This document shows positions 25,866-35,732 of a DNA stretch of 64,000 nt, piece by piece. Within the stretch, counting starts at the first letter, position 1, and every line of letters begins with the position of its first letter. The notes under the pieces are model-generated. The model did not search any database, was not told the origin of the DNA, and saw only the letters and a program-made list of their open reading frames with translations. The position numbers and the translations under genes are program-made. The DNA is from Alistipes sp. (GTDB taxonomy: Bacteria > Bacteroidota > Bacteroidia > Bacteroidales > Rikenellaceae): the NCBI GenBank assembly GCA_017937125.1, contig JAGBEH010000001.1, positions 558,001-622,000 of the forward strand. The letters run 5' to 3'.

Positions 25866-27806
25866 ATGAGAAACTTATTGAAACATACATTTATCGTCGT
25901 ACTGTTCGCAATGCTCTCCGTTTGGACTGTTGCGGCGCAGAGTATCAAACTGCCGTCGTATATCGGCGACAATATGGTGTTGCAGCAGAATTCCGGTTGC
26001 GAAATATGGGGGTGGGCGCTTCCGTCGGAGAAGATGATCGTCGAGGCGAGTTGGCTGAAGAAGCCGATGAAGATAAAGAGCGACGGCGACGGACGCTGGA
26101 GCGTGAAGCTCAAAACGCCTGCGGGCGGTTATGAAGCGCAGACCTTGAAAATTTCTGTCGCGGGCAAGTCCGTAGAACTGAAAAACATATTGATAGGCGA
26201 GGTGTGGTTGTGTGCGGGGCAGTCCAATATGCAATGGTCCGTTCGTCGTACTACCGATCTGATCGAGGATATGAAATTACCTGCGAACGATCGTCTGCGT
26301 CTGTTCGATACGGGGCATAAGTTCGCTGCCGAACCGCAGGAGAATATAAAGGATGCTTCGTGGAAAATATGCGATGCGGCGAGTGTGGGACAATTTTCGG
26401 CCGTAGGGTATGCGTTCGGCAAGAAACTTCAGTCGGAACTCGATGTCCCTGTAGGCCTTATAAACGCTTCGTTGGGCGGTACGTTCATCGAGGGATGGCT
26501 CTCTAAAAACACTATCGAGAACAGTCCGCAAAGCAAAATGATAAAGCGTATACTCGCCGTGATAAATCGCAGCAAAGGCAAGTGGCAGAATAAGGAGTCG
26601 TGGATGTACAATGCCAATATACACCCGCTGTTGCGTATGTCGATTGCAGGTACGGTATGGTATCAGGGCTGCTCGAACGTCAATGTCGGCGCTATGGGGT
26701 ATAAGGACGAGCTGGTCGCGTTGATAGACAGCTGGCGCAACGGGTTCCGCAATTACGATATGCCGTTCTACATCGTGCAGATCGCTCCTTACATTTATTA
26801 CGGAGCTCGCGGAGCCGTCTTGCGCGAGAGCCAGAGCGCTGCGGCCGATATGCTCGATAATGTCGAGTATGTGGTAACCAATGATTTGAGCGACATCCCG
26901 GGCGATATTCATCCGCGTTGCAAAAGAACCGTCGGCGAGAGACTCGCCGCCTGCGCGCTCGGCGGGTATTACGGCCGCGACGTGGTCTTCCGCAGTCCCG
27001 CCTATGCTTCGCATAAGGTTGTCGGCGACAAGGTTACGGTATATTTCCGTAATCTGCCTACGCGGCTTGAAGTGCGCGGCGAAGTGCTGCACGGTTTCCA
27101 GTTGGGGCGCGACAACGGCAAGAGCATCGAGTTCGTGCCTGCCGTAGCCGAATTGGACGCTTCGGGGCGCAGCGTAACGCTCTATGCTGACGGAATGCCC
27201 GATCCCGTATACGTGCGATACTGTTTTAACGAGGCGATAGGCACGCTTTTTTCGGCCGAAGGTCTCCCGTTGGCGCCGTTCCGCACCGACAGCGGAAACT
27301 ATTATCCGTCCGCTCGCGATTATGTCGAACCTCCGTCGCAGATAACCGTGAAACTCGAAGGTGCGGGTTACGAAAAATCGACACTGACCGAAGGTGCGCG
27401 TATGTGGATCGATCGCGATGATCAGTTCCTCAGTGCCAACTATCCGCCGCAATTCAAAGGGTTCGAAACCGCCATAACCCGTACGGGCAGCAAGTCGCAA
27501 CAATCCCCGCGCGGCCGTGTTACTGCCTGCGGCGACGGACGCATATATATCATATCGCATTGCTCATCTGCATTCGGCAAGATGTTGGGCGAACTGTATG
27601 CCAAGGGGTGGAGGTTGATGCCCGCCACACATTTGAGCGGCGAAACGGTTACTGTCGATGACAGCGGTAAACGTAAAACCCGTCCATTGCCGCAGTTGTT
27701 CATCCTTTATAAGGAGGTCGCGGCGGGAGAGACCGTCGATTTGCCTGTGGTGAGTACCTACTATTCGATTACACCCATAGCCAAAAAGATAGAATTTATC
27801 GAATAA
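25866..27806 (+). CDS. Sialate O-acetylesterase family protein
   Basis: A 646-residue secreted SGNH-type esterase that would remove O-acetyl groups from sialic acid or other sugars. Signal peptide MRNLLKHTFIVVLFAMLSVW to VAAQ. GEVWLCAGQSNMQW carries the catalytic Ser120. LINASLGGTFIEGWL and AGTVWYQGCSNV are the family's oxyanion-loop blocks, and DIPGDIHPRCKRTVGERLA supplies the Asp/His pair. A C-terminal domain of about 150 residues follows the catalytic unit. It sits between two sialidase-fold genes, which makes acetylated glycan a reasonable guess for the locus, but the family also acts on plant sugars. Confidence 0.92.
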   Translation: MRNLLKHTFIVVLFAMLSVWTVAAQSIKLPSYIGDNMVLQQNSGCEIWGWALPSEKMIVEASWLKKPMKIKSDGDGRWSVKLKTPAGGYEAQTLKISVAGKSVELKNILIGEVWLCAGQSNMQWSVRRTTDLIEDMKLPANDRLRLFDTGHKFAAEPQENIKDASWKICDAASVGQFSAVGYAFGKKLQSELDVPVGLINASLGGTFIEGWLSKNTIENSPQSKMIKRILAVINRSKGKWQNKESWMYNANIHPLLRMSIAGTVWYQGCSNVNVGAMGYKDELVALIDSWRNGFRNYDMPFYIVQIAPYIYYGARGAVLRESQSAAADMLDNVEYVVTNDLSDIPGDIHPRCKRTVGERLAACALGGYYGRDVVFRSPAYASHKVVGDKVTVYFRNLPTRLEVRGEVLHGFQLGRDNGKSIEFVPAVAELDASGRSVTLYADGMPDPVYVRYCFNEAIGTLFSAEGLPLAPFRTDSGNYYPSARDYVEPPSQITVKLEGAGYEKSTLTEGARMWIDRDDQFLSANYPPQFKGFETAITRTGSKSQQSPRGRVTACGDGRIYIISHCSSAFGKMLGELYAKGWRLMPATHLSGETVTVDDSGKRKTRPLPQLFILYKEVAAGETVDLPVVSTYYSITPIAKKIEFIE

Positions 27807-27837
27807 ACTGTTTATAAATCCGAAAATTACATTGATT

Positions 27838-29640
27838 ATGAGAAACTTCGAAACATTGATTCTTTTGATGATTGCGACCGTCTCGGTATCGCTGTGTACT
27901 TCGTGCGGCGGCGATTGCCGCGATACGGAATGCGATGTCCGCATAGCGTGGGACTACGATACTTTGCAGGAGATGACCGACGTATGGGTTGCCGATAAGG
28001 ATTTTAACGAAACCGATCTGCACTATCCGCGCATCAAACGTCTGTCGGACGGTTCGTTGATGATGACTTTTTCCAACCACCACTACGGCTGGAATGTATA
28101 TGTCCGCCGCAGCGAGGATAACGGCCGAACTTGGAGCGATGCCCGAATGGTGCGCGAACAGTATCCCGCCGTCTCGTCCGTCGGCAACGATACCGTAGTC
28201 TTCGTTAATCCCGACTTCATCGAGTTGCAGGACGGCCGCATATTGCTGGCTTATCAGTGGCGTTACAAGAGCGGTTACGGCGATATTCCCCATACGAATG
28301 AGAATTGCGGTATAGAGATAATGTTCAGCGACGATTTCGGCAAAACATTTTCCGAGCCGCGCGAAATGTTCCGCGCACGTTGCTGGGAACCCGCTTTGTT
28401 GCAGTTGCCTTCGGGTGAGATACAGATGTTCGTTACGTCGAGCCAGGATGTCGTGGACGGCGTGTCGTATCCCCGTACGATTGTCCTCCGTTCGTTCGAC
28501 GGCGGCGAGACGTGGCAGGGTAAGAGGTGTGCGACTATTTATGACGTCGAACCCATATCCCGCTCGATAGACGATCGTTTCGCTTACGACGGAATGCCTA
28601 CGGGCGTATGGCTCGATGACGATAACGGTATCGCAGTGCCGTTGGAGTCGTGGCACGGCAGGCTCGTAGTCGATCAGTCTCCGATAGTGGTGAAAACTAC
28701 TGTCGAGAAGAACTGGCGCACGGATTACGATAAGATTCTCGAACAGGGCGGTCCCGACTATCCTGCAAAAAAACAGGTGAACAAGGATCTGTGGGCATAC
28801 GGTCCTTATTCGACCAAACTGCCGACGGGAAATATGGTTATTCTCTGCAACGGTACCTACAAGGGTGTCGAGGGTATATGGACACTCATCGGCGATAGAA
28901 AGGCCGACAATTTCCGTTATGCGACGTCGCCTTTCGGCGGACATTGGGGTTCGATAGACTATATCGGCGATAACCGCGTGATTGCGACTTCGACGTTCAA
29001 TTACAAGGATGCATCGGGACGCAACCGTGCTAAGGTTATGTCGATGCAGGGACGTCTGAACTATTCGAAAAATGTAGCGAAAGGCGATGTCGTTATGCCG
29101 AAAATCGCCGATTTCGACCGAGCGAACAATGATTATTGGTTTATCGGCAAGGTGGCTCCGTCGTCGGTGTTCACGGATTTCGGATATACCGACGATGCTT
29201 TTATCATAGCTACTTATCTGTTCGATAAGAATATAGCTGCTTTTACCGTCGAAAATTCCGATGCCTCGGTGGTTTTGTTCAGCCGTAAGACCGCGCAAGG
29301 TTGGAATAATTATAAAATTGCCGTCAATGCGCTCGGCAAATATACCGTATACGAGGAGGAGGGTTATTCGTGGCATTTGGTAGGCAGCGGTACGACCGAA
29401 GATGTCGAGGTAGACGGTACGATTAACGATCCGAGCGATGAGGATCTGGGTTTTGCGGCTCGTGTCGAGGTGGACTGGAATTCGCTCGGCGGCAAACCGA
29501 AGGCAGGCGAATGTTGCAAAGCGCAGCTGCGCCATTGCTATAAGGTAAAGGCGACCGAAAAGCCGCTTTCGAAGATCGAGTATGCTGACGGCGAAAGCAG
29601 CGATTATCCTCAGGAGTGGCTGAGCGTGCGTTTCGAATAG
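27838..29640 (+). CDS. Sialidase-fold (BNR) hydrolase-like lipoprotein with C-terminal binding-like domain, copy 2
   Basis: A 600-residue lipoprotein (ATG 27838; the upstream TTG is rejected) with signal ending in CTSCGG. It parallels the 24094 protein block by block: HYPRIKRLSDG, SEDNGRTW, CWEPALLQLPSGEIQMFV, YDGMPTGVWLDD, HWGSIDYIGDNRVIATS. A second Asp-box reads SFDGGETW. The C-terminal about 170 residues (DAFIIATYLFDKN, DEDLGFAARVEVDW) echo the CBM9-like tail of copy 1. Unlike copy 1 it has a clear lipobox, so one paralog is probably surface-anchored and the other periplasmic. Exact bond cleaved is unknown. Confidence 0.7.
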   Translation: MRNFETLILLMIATVSVSLCTSCGGDCRDTECDVRIAWDYDTLQEMTDVWVADKDFNETDLHYPRIKRLSDGSLMMTFSNHHYGWNVYVRRSEDNGRTWSDARMVREQYPAVSSVGNDTVVFVNPDFIELQDGRILLAYQWRYKSGYGDIPHTNENCGIEIMFSDDFGKTFSEPREMFRARCWEPALLQLPSGEIQMFVTSSQDVVDGVSYPRTIVLRSFDGGETWQGKRCATIYDVEPISRSIDDRFAYDGMPTGVWLDDDNGIAVPLESWHGRLVVDQSPIVVKTTVEKNWRTDYDKILEQGGPDYPAKKQVNKDLWAYGPYSTKLPTGNMVILCNGTYKGVEGIWTLIGDRKADNFRYATSPFGGHWGSIDYIGDNRVIATSTFNYKDASGRNRAKVMSMQGRLNYSKNVAKGDVVMPKIADFDRANNDYWFIGKVAPSSVFTDFGYTDDAFIIATYLFDKNIAAFTVENSDASVVLFSRKTAQGWNNYKIAVNALGKYTVYEEEGYSWHLVGSGTTEDVEVDGTINDPSDEDLGFAARVEVDWNSLGGKPKAGECCKAQLRHCYKVKATEKPLSKIEYADGESSDYPQEWLSVRFE

Positions 29641-29652
29641 TTCAGAAGGCGG

Positions 29653-29684
29653 GTGTCGTCGGCAATCCGCCCGTCCGACGACAC
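29653..29684 (+). terminator. Terminator at the end of the glycan operon
   Basis: GTGTCGTCGG (29653-29662) pairs perfectly with CCGACGACAC (29675-29684), with a T-rich stretch ending in TTTTT downstream (about 29698-29702). It closes the run of genes before the regulator, so the regulator has its own promoter. Confidence 0.65.
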
Positions 29685-29762
29685 TCCTCTTCAGCTGTTT
29701 TTGTATTATTGGGCAATTATATATAATTTTACACTAACCTTATTCCAAAGCCCTGCAACCTT

Positions 29763-32700
29763 ATGCGTGATCGAGTGACGATATATCCGAATATCCGAAA
29801 GATTGTATGCACGCTGTTGGCGTTCATATGTTTTTCGACGGCCGAAGCCGAATCGGGGCTTAGCTTCAGCCGCATTTATACCGATGACGGGCTCTCGAAC
29901 GACAGTGTCATATGTATCGTTCAGGATTCCGACGGCTTTTTGTGGGTAGGAACGTCCGACGGTTTGAACCGTTACGACGGGACCAATTTCAGAACGTTTT
30001 ATCGCTCGGAGCTCGATCTCCCGTGCAGTTATGTTAATTCGATATGCGAGGACGGCGAAGGCAATATATGGGTGGGAACCGATTGCGGACTTACCATATA
30101 TGAAAAGAGGTACGACCGTTTCCGCAGGGCGGAACGCATATTCGGCGATGTCCGTATTGACGGTAATATATCTCTCGTCAAACGGGGCGACGACGGAGCG
30201 GTATGGGTTGCCGTAGATAACCAGGGACTGTTCCGTTTCGACATAGCCGCCGGCCGCGCGATGAATTATTTCGTCGAGAACGGAGTTCAGACCTTGCCTT
30301 CGAGTATCGGCTGGTTCTGTTTCGATTCTGTCGGTACTCTGTGGATAAGTCTGCGCTTCGACAACCTTTACCGGGCCGATGGCGATTTGCGGGAACTGGT
30401 GCCGTATACGTTGTCCGACGGTACGCAGCCGTTTGCCAAGGATAATGTTACACGTATCATAAAAGGACTTTACAATACGATATACGTCGCTTGCGGACAG
30501 CGCGGCATCGTCGAAATCAAACTGTCTACGGGTCGTATGCGAACGATTTTGGCAACTGAATGCAATAACCTGTTCATCAATGATATGCAGCTGTCGTCTG
30601 ATAATATCTTGTGGGCGGCGACCGATGACGGCCTTTTCAAATACAACGTATCGACGACGGAAACCGAACGGTTCCGCTCCGATTCCGACGACGTATTGTC
30701 GTTGTCCGACAACGAAATCACTTCGGTCTTCATAGACCGACTCAACGGACTGTGGGTAGGTACCTATAACGGAATGAACCGTGCCGATCCCTATTGCGAT
30801 AATTTCCGCAAATATTATGAAATAGGCGATGTCTCGCTCGAAGGAATGTTGGTTCGCGGATTCGCCGAGGACAGGGACGGGACGATATGGATTGCCACGA
30901 AACAGGCGGGAATGTTCAGATATATGCCGTCGAGCGATAGGCTCGAACCGTATGTGAACAAGAACCTGCCGAGCAATATTTTCGGCGTGTGCTACGACGA
31001 CGGTTCGTTGTGGATAAGTTCGCATACGGGCATTTGCCGTCTCGATATCGCTACCGGACGGGTACGCAACTATCGCCGCGAGTTCGATACTCGCTCGACG
31101 ATGATGTACAAGGCATTCTGCATCTATAAAAATTCATTGAACCGCATATATGTGGGTACTCCGCTCGGCCTGCTCGTTTATGACGAAACGATAGACGATT
31201 TCGTTACCGTCGATGACTTCGACCGTATTTTCGTATACGATATATTCGAGGACAGCAAGGGCAATATGTGGTTCGCGACACTCGACGACGGCCTTTTCAA
31301 ATCCGATGTCGAGAGCGGATGCCTTATAAATTACCGTAACGACGCATCGTCCGACGGAGTTATTCCGAGCAATAAGGTGCGTTCGGTTTTCGAAGATCAA
31401 AACGGCGATATATGGATTACGACGCACGGCGCCGGAGCCTGTCGGCTGAATGAAGCCGAAGGTCGGTTCGAGGGGTTCGAACTTTTCTCGCGCGAGTTCA
31501 TAAATGTCGCTTTCCGCATCGTCGAGGACGGGAACGGTTGTTTGTGGATAACGACGAACAAAGGGCTTGTACGGTTCCGTCCGCCGTTCGGTGCGGGAGA
31601 TTACCGTATCTATACTAAGGCCAACGGATTGTTGAATAACGAATTCGATTACAGCTCGGGCATATGCACACGTAACGGTGATATATATCTGGGCTCTAAG
31701 GACGGATTTATCAAATTCAACCCGCACGAGTTCGTCGAGGATAAAAGTTCGCCGAATATAGTCATAACGGACTTTTATGTCAATGACTGCCTTATCAAAC
31801 CCGATGACGGTACGAAATCGCTGTTGAAAACGAGTATTTCGCAGACCCGTAAAATAGAACTTTCGGCACGCGACAAGAACATATCGTTCCGCATATCTAT
31901 GCTTAATTTGCGATTGTCGGCGGACAATACACTGTATTACAGACTGAAAGGTTTCGACGATGCGTGGCAGAAGGCCGCAATGAATACCGTTACGTTCAAC
32001 AACCTGCCTGCCGGACGCTATCTTCTCGAACTCAAGAGCGTGAACGGCGACGGCGTATGGAGCGGGCATCATCCTGTCGAGATAGTTGTCAAGCCGCGCT
32101 TCTATGCGTCGCTATACGCTATAATCCTGTATATTGCAGCTGCTTTGTCGGCAGTCGTATTCATCGTTATGTACTTGCGTAAACGTACTATCGAAAAGCA
32201 CGAGGAGATGCAGCGCACGTTCGAGAAGAACCGCGAGATAGAGATCTACAACGAGAAAATAGAGTTTCTGTTAGGCATAGCTCACGAAATAAAGACCCCT
32301 TTGACGCTGATATCTACTCCGTTGGACAATATCGTCAATATGGGGCATTTCGACGAGGAGACGCGCGAGGATTTGAATCTGATAAAGCATAATACCGAAC
32401 GGCTTTCGCGTCTTATAGGTGAACTGCTCGATTTCTCGAAGGTCGAAAAGCGCGGTTTTCAGCTGACTTGTACCGAAGTGGATGTCGTCAATAAGATAAA
32501 TATGCTGTTGTTCGGGTTCAGCGGGGCGGCGAAGGGCAAAAATCTTAAGATCGAGTTTACGCACTCGGCCGAGTCTATTTATGCTATGGTCGATGAGCAG
32601 GGTTTGGCGAAGATAATAAGCAATCTGTTGGCGAATGCCGTGAAATATGCCGAGACATATGTGCATATAGACGCTTCGGTGGTCGATGGCGATTTGAGAG

Positions 32701-33728
32701 TCGCGGTATGCAATGACGGACAGATCGTACCGCTCGATAAACGCGATGTCATATTCAATCCTTTCGTACAATACAAGGATTCCGACGGTATTTTCGAGCA
32801 GGGTTTCGGTATCGGTCTGACATTGGCGCGCAAGCTCGCCGAATTGCATTCGGGGACGTTGGTCATAGACGACGATACTTCCTGCAACAACTTCATACTG
32901 ACATTGCCCTGTGCATCCGCGAGCGGCAGTGCGGTCGCTGAAGCGGAAGAGATTGCCGAGACGCAGCGCCCCGTGCTGCTGCTCGTCGAGGACGATAGGG
33001 ATATGTTGAGGTATACGAGCCGCAAGCTGAGGACGCGTTACGAGATACTGACGGCATCCGACGGCAGGGCGGGGCTCGATATAGTGGCCAAAAAACACGT
33101 GGATATCATAGTTACCGACATCTCTATGCCCGGGATGAACGGTTTCGAGATGTGCGAGACGTTGAAACGCAATTTCGCGACTTCGCATATTCCGATAATC
33201 ATATTGTCGGCGTTGTCATCGTTGCAGACCAAAATCGACAGTATGGATTGCGGTGCCGACATATATATCGAGAAGCCGTTTTCGCTCGAATATCTCGTTT
33301 CGTGCATCGAGTCGTTGTTGTATAAGCGCAACCGACCGCGCGGAAACGGCGATCTGCGATTGAGACAGATGCCGCAATCGTCCAATTTATCGAAGTTCGA
33401 CGAGGAGTTTCTGGTGAAAATGGAGGAGACCGTTATCGGCAATATCAGCGACCCGAACTACGGCATCGACCAGTTGTCCGAGAGTTTGTGCCTGAGCAAA
33501 TCCACGCTCAACCGCAAGGTTCGGGGACTGTTGAATACCACTCCCAACGAATATATCAAGAATATGCGTTTGATCGTCGCTGCCGAGATGATACGCGAAG
33601 GGTCGCATCGCATCAACGAGATATGTTATATGGTCGGGTTCGGCTCGCCGTCGTATTTCATCAAATGTTTCAAGAGTTACTTCGATAAATCACCTACCGA
33701 GTATAAGGATAATTTCGGATCGGAGTGA
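29763..33728 (+). CDS. Hybrid two-component sensor/AraC-type regulator (HTCS)
   Basis: A 1321-residue inner-membrane protein that senses a released oligosaccharide in the periplasm and activates its glycan locus. After the signal come two propeller-like blocks of about ten Reg_prop repeats (FLWVGTSDGLNRYD, NIWVGTDCGLTIYE and others; residues 30-660), a Y_Y_Y-type domain (about 690-765), one membrane helix near 780-800, a HisKA domain with HEIKTP (His841), an ATPase domain (FGIGLTLARKLAELHSGT), a receiver with phospho-acceptor Asp1119 (TDISMPGMNG) and a C-terminal AraC helix-turn-helix (about 1210-1320). All signalling residues are present. It lies downstream of the SusC/SusD locus and is the obvious regulator of it. 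Confidence 0.97.
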   Translation: MRDRVTIYPNIRKIVCTLLAFICFSTAEAESGLSFSRIYTDDGLSNDSVICIVQDSDGFLWVGTSDGLNRYDGTNFRTFYRSELDLPCSYVNSICEDGEGNIWVGTDCGLTIYEKRYDRFRRAERIFGDVRIDGNISLVKRGDDGAVWVAVDNQGLFRFDIAAGRAMNYFVENGVQTLPSSIGWFCFDSVGTLWISLRFDNLYRADGDLRELVPYTLSDGTQPFAKDNVTRIIKGLYNTIYVACGQRGIVEIKLSTGRMRTILATECNNLFINDMQLSSDNILWAATDDGLFKYNVSTTETERFRSDSDDVLSLSDNEITSVFIDRLNGLWVGTYNGMNRADPYCDNFRKYYEIGDVSLEGMLVRGFAEDRDGTIWIATKQAGMFRYMPSSDRLEPYVNKNLPSNIFGVCYDDGSLWISSHTGICRLDIATGRVRNYRREFDTRSTMMYKAFCIYKNSLNRIYVGTPLGLLVYDETIDDFVTVDDFDRIFVYDIFEDSKGNMWFATLDDGLFKSDVESGCLINYRNDASSDGVIPSNKVRSVFEDQNGDIWITTHGAGACRLNEAEGRFEGFELFSREFINVAFRIVEDGNGCLWITTNKGLVRFRPPFGAGDYRIYTKANGLLNNEFDYSSGICTRNGDIYLGSKDGFIKFNPHEFVEDKSSPNIVITDFYVNDCLIKPDDGTKSLLKTSISQTRKIELSARDKNISFRISMLNLRLSADNTLYYRLKGFDDAWQKAAMNTVTFNNLPAGRYLLELKSVNGDGVWSGHHPVEIVVKPRFYASLYAIILYIAAALSAVVFIVMYLRKRTIEKHEEMQRTFEKNREIEIYNEKIEFLLGIAHEIKTPLTLISTPLDNIVNMGHFDEETREDLNLIKHNTERLSRLIGELLDFSKVEKRGFQLTCTEVDVVNKINMLLFGFSGAAKGKNLKIEFTHSAESIYAMVDEQGLAKIISNLLANAVKYAETYVHIDASVVDGDLRVAVCNDGQIVPLDKRDVIFNPFVQYKDSDGIFEQGFGIGLTLARKLAELHSGTLVIDDDTSCNNFILTLPCASASGSAVAEAEEIAETQRPVLLLVEDDRDMLRYTSRKLRTRYEILTASDGRAGLDIVAKKHVDIIVTDISMPGMNGFEMCETLKRNFATSHIPIIILSALSSLQTKIDSMDCGADIYIEKPFSLEYLVSCIESLLYKRNRPRGNGDLRLRQMPQSSNLSKFDEEFLVKMEETVIGNISDPNYGIDQLSESLCLSKSTLNRKVRGLLNTTPNEYIKNMRLIVAAEMIREGSHRINEICYMVGFGSPSYFIKCFKSYFDKSPTEYKDNFGSE

Positions 33729-33816
33729 CAGGGATGCGGTGGACGCGTATTTGCGTTTTTTTCTGCAATGATTGCATTTTCTATGCACAAATCATAGACT
33801 GTTTCGGGAAATAATA

Positions 33817-33844
33817 AAAGGCGCAACCTTGCGGTCGCGCCTTT
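33817..33844 (-). terminator. Hairpin terminator between convergent genes
   Basis: AAAGGCGC (33817-33824) pairs with GCGCCTTT (33837-33844). Read on the minus strand it is followed by TTTTATTATTT, so it mainly ends the GGGtGRT transcript and may also stop the regulator message. Confidence 0.7.
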
Positions 33845-33866
33845 GCGGTTCTCGGAGAAAAATCTC

Positions 33867-34868
33867 TTATTTCATAGCCTGCTGTACGGCAACCGCCACG
33901 GCGACCGTAGCGCCGACCATCGGGTTGTTGCCCATACCGAGAAATCCCATCATCTCGACGTGTGCGGGTACCGACGACGATCCTGCGAACTGCGCGTCGG
34001 AGTGCATACGTCCGAGCGTATCGGTCATACCGTACGATGCGGGGCCTGCGGCCATATTGTCGGGGTGGAGCGTACGGCCCGTACCGCCGCCCGAAGCTAC
34101 CGAGAAGTAGGGTTTGCCTGCCAGTACGCGCTCTTTCTTGTAGGTGCCCGCAACGGGGTGCTGGAAGCGCGTCGGGTTTGTCGAGTTACCCGTGATCGAG
34201 ACATCGACATCCTCTTTCCACATTATCGCCACGCCCTCGCGAACATCGTCGGCACCGTAGCAGCGGACTTTCGAACGCAGACCGTCCGAGTAAGGTATGG
34301 TCTCTACTTCCTTGACTTCGCCCGTATAGTAATCGAACTCGGTGCGTACGTAAGTGAAACCGTTGATGCGCGAAATGATCTTCGCCGCATCCTTGCCCAG
34401 ACCGTTGAGAATGACGCGCAGCGGGGTAGTACGTACCTTGTTGGCCATTTCGGCGATTTTGATAGCGCCTTCGGCAGCCGCGAACGACTCGTGGCCTGCG
34501 AGGAACGCGAAACATTTGGTCTCCTCGCGGAGCAGACGTGCTGCCAGATTACCGTGACCGAGACCTACCTTGCGGTCGTCGGCAACCGATCCGGGGATGC
34601 AGAATGCCTGCAAACCTTCGCCGATAGCCTCTGCCGCATCGGCTGCGTTTACGCAACCCTTCTTGATAGCGATAGCCGCGCCTACGACGTAAGCCCACTT
34701 CGCATTCTCGAAGCAGATAGGCTGCGTCTCCTCGCACATCTTGTAGGGATCGAGACCTTTCTGCTCGCAAATGGCTTTCGCATCCTCAACACCGTTGATA
34801 CCATATTGTGCAAGCACGGCATTGATTTTATCTATGCGGCGCTCGTAACTTTCAAATAAACTTGCCAT
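33867..34868 (-). CDS. GGGtGRT protein
   Basis: A 333-residue protein of the family named for its SVASGGGTGRTLHPDN motif, present here near residue 265. It is well conserved in anaerobes, but no activity is established that I know of. Other blocks are LGHGNLAARLLREETKCFAF and the C-terminal MGFLGMGNNPMVGATVAVAV. Several cysteines (CEETQPIC, CFAF) could bind metal. It lacks a signal peptide, so it is cytoplasmic. The NifU-like gene lies 35 nt upstream in the same operon, a pairing I recall from other genomes, which hints at a role with an Fe-S or other metallo-enzyme. Confidence 0.93.
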   Translation of the reverse strand: MASLFESYERRIDKINAVLAQYGINGVEDAKAICEQKGLDPYKMCEETQPICFENAKWAYVVGAAIAIKKGCVNAADAAEAIGEGLQAFCIPGSVADDRKVGLGHGNLAARLLREETKCFAFLAGHESFAAAEGAIKIAEMANKVRTTPLRVILNGLGKDAAKIISRINGFTYVRTEFDYYTGEVKEVETIPYSDGLRSKVRCYGADDVREGVAIMWKEDVDVSITGNSTNPTRFQHPVAGTYKKERVLAGKPYFSVASGGGTGRTLHPDNMAAGPASYGMTDTLGRMHSDAQFAGSSSVPAHVEMMGFLGMGNNPMVGATVAVAVAVQQAMK

Positions 34869-34903
34869 AATTTCGTTTGTTTTATGCGGTTTGACAATGC
34901 GGA

Positions 34904-35596
34904 TTACTCTTTGCGCGGATCGATGTATTTCACAGCATCGTTGAAACGGCCGTAGTGCCCTTTGGCCTTTTCGATGGCTTCGTTGGCATCCATACCTTTC
35001 TTCACCATATCCATTACCTTTCCGAGGTGCACGAACTCGTAGCCGATAACTTCATCATTGGCGTCGAGCGCCATACGGGTGCAGTAACCTTCCGCCATTT
35101 CGAGGTAGCGCGTACCTTTGGCATTGGTTCCGAACATCGTACCCACCTGCGAACGCAGACCTTTGCCCAAATCTTCGAGCGAAGCGCCGATAACCAGACC
35201 GCCTTCCGAAAACGCCGACTGAGTGCGGCCGTAAACGATCTGCTTGAACAGCTCGCGCATAGCGGTGTTGATAGCGTCGCATACCAGGTCGGTATTGAGT
35301 GCTTCGAGGATGGTCTTGCCGGGCAGAATTTCCGATGCCATAGCGGCCGAGTGGGTCATACCCGAGCAGCCGATAGTCTCTACGAGAGCCTCCTCGATGA
35401 TGCCGTTCTTAACGTTTAGCGTCAATTTGCAGGCGCCCTGCTGCGGTGCGCACCAGCCGATACCGTGTGTCAGACCCGAAATGTCGGAAATCTCTTTGGC
35501 TCTGACCCATTTGCCCTCTTCGGGTATCGGAGCCGAGGGGTGGTTGGCACCCTTCTTCACGCAACACATTTGTTGCACTTCGTGAGAGTAGATCAT
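34904..35596 (-). CDS. NifU/IscU-like scaffold protein paired with GGGtGRT
   Basis: A 230-residue protein with an IscU/NifU N-terminal-type fold. The scaffold cysteines may be represented by GIGWCAPQQGACKL and TIGCSGMTHSAAMASEIL; the second block resembles the C-x-A-S-x-A-S site of IscU. C-terminal KGTRYLEMAEGYCTRM adds another cysteine. It is longer than IscU. Known annotation calls this family an iron-sulfur cluster assembly scaffold protein. As first gene of the GGGtGRT operon it probably supplies or holds a cluster for that partner; this is inferred from pairing. Confidence 0.85.
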   Translation of the reverse strand: MIYSHEVQQMCCVKKGANHPSAPIPEEGKWVRAKEISDISGLTHGIGWCAPQQGACKLTLNVKNGIIEEALVETIGCSGMTHSAAMASEILPGKTILEALNTDLVCDAINTAMRELFKQIVYGRTQSAFSEGGLVIGASLEDLGKGLRSQVGTMFGTNAKGTRYLEMAEGYCTRMALDANDEVIGYEFVHLGKVMDMVKKGMDANEAIEKAKGHYGRFNDAVKYIDPRKE

Positions 35597-35670
35597 AATT
35601 CAAATTCGTTTTAGTAATATTTGTTTGTTGCCTGTTCGCTTTTTACACGCTGCAATCTTCAATTGCGGCG

Positions 35671-35702
35671 CAAATATAGCAAAAGTCGGGCGCAAAAGCA
35701 AA
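35671..35702 (-). promoter_or_regulatory. Perfect consensus promoter of the NifU-like/GGGtGRT operon
   Basis: On the minus strand TTTG (35702-35699), 20 nt and TATATTTG (35678-35671) match the Bacteroidetes consensus at both boxes. The leader to the ATG at 35596 is about 70 nt. A strong promoter suggests high expression. Confidence 0.75.
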
Positions 35703-35732
35703 CTTGTCCGACGTTTTGCCGAGGGTAATTTT

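Noticed and set aside
27796..29535. A 579-codon minus-strand frame opposite the second sialidase-fold gene.
   Set aside because: Composition and lack of motifs mark it as the reverse frame of the real gene.
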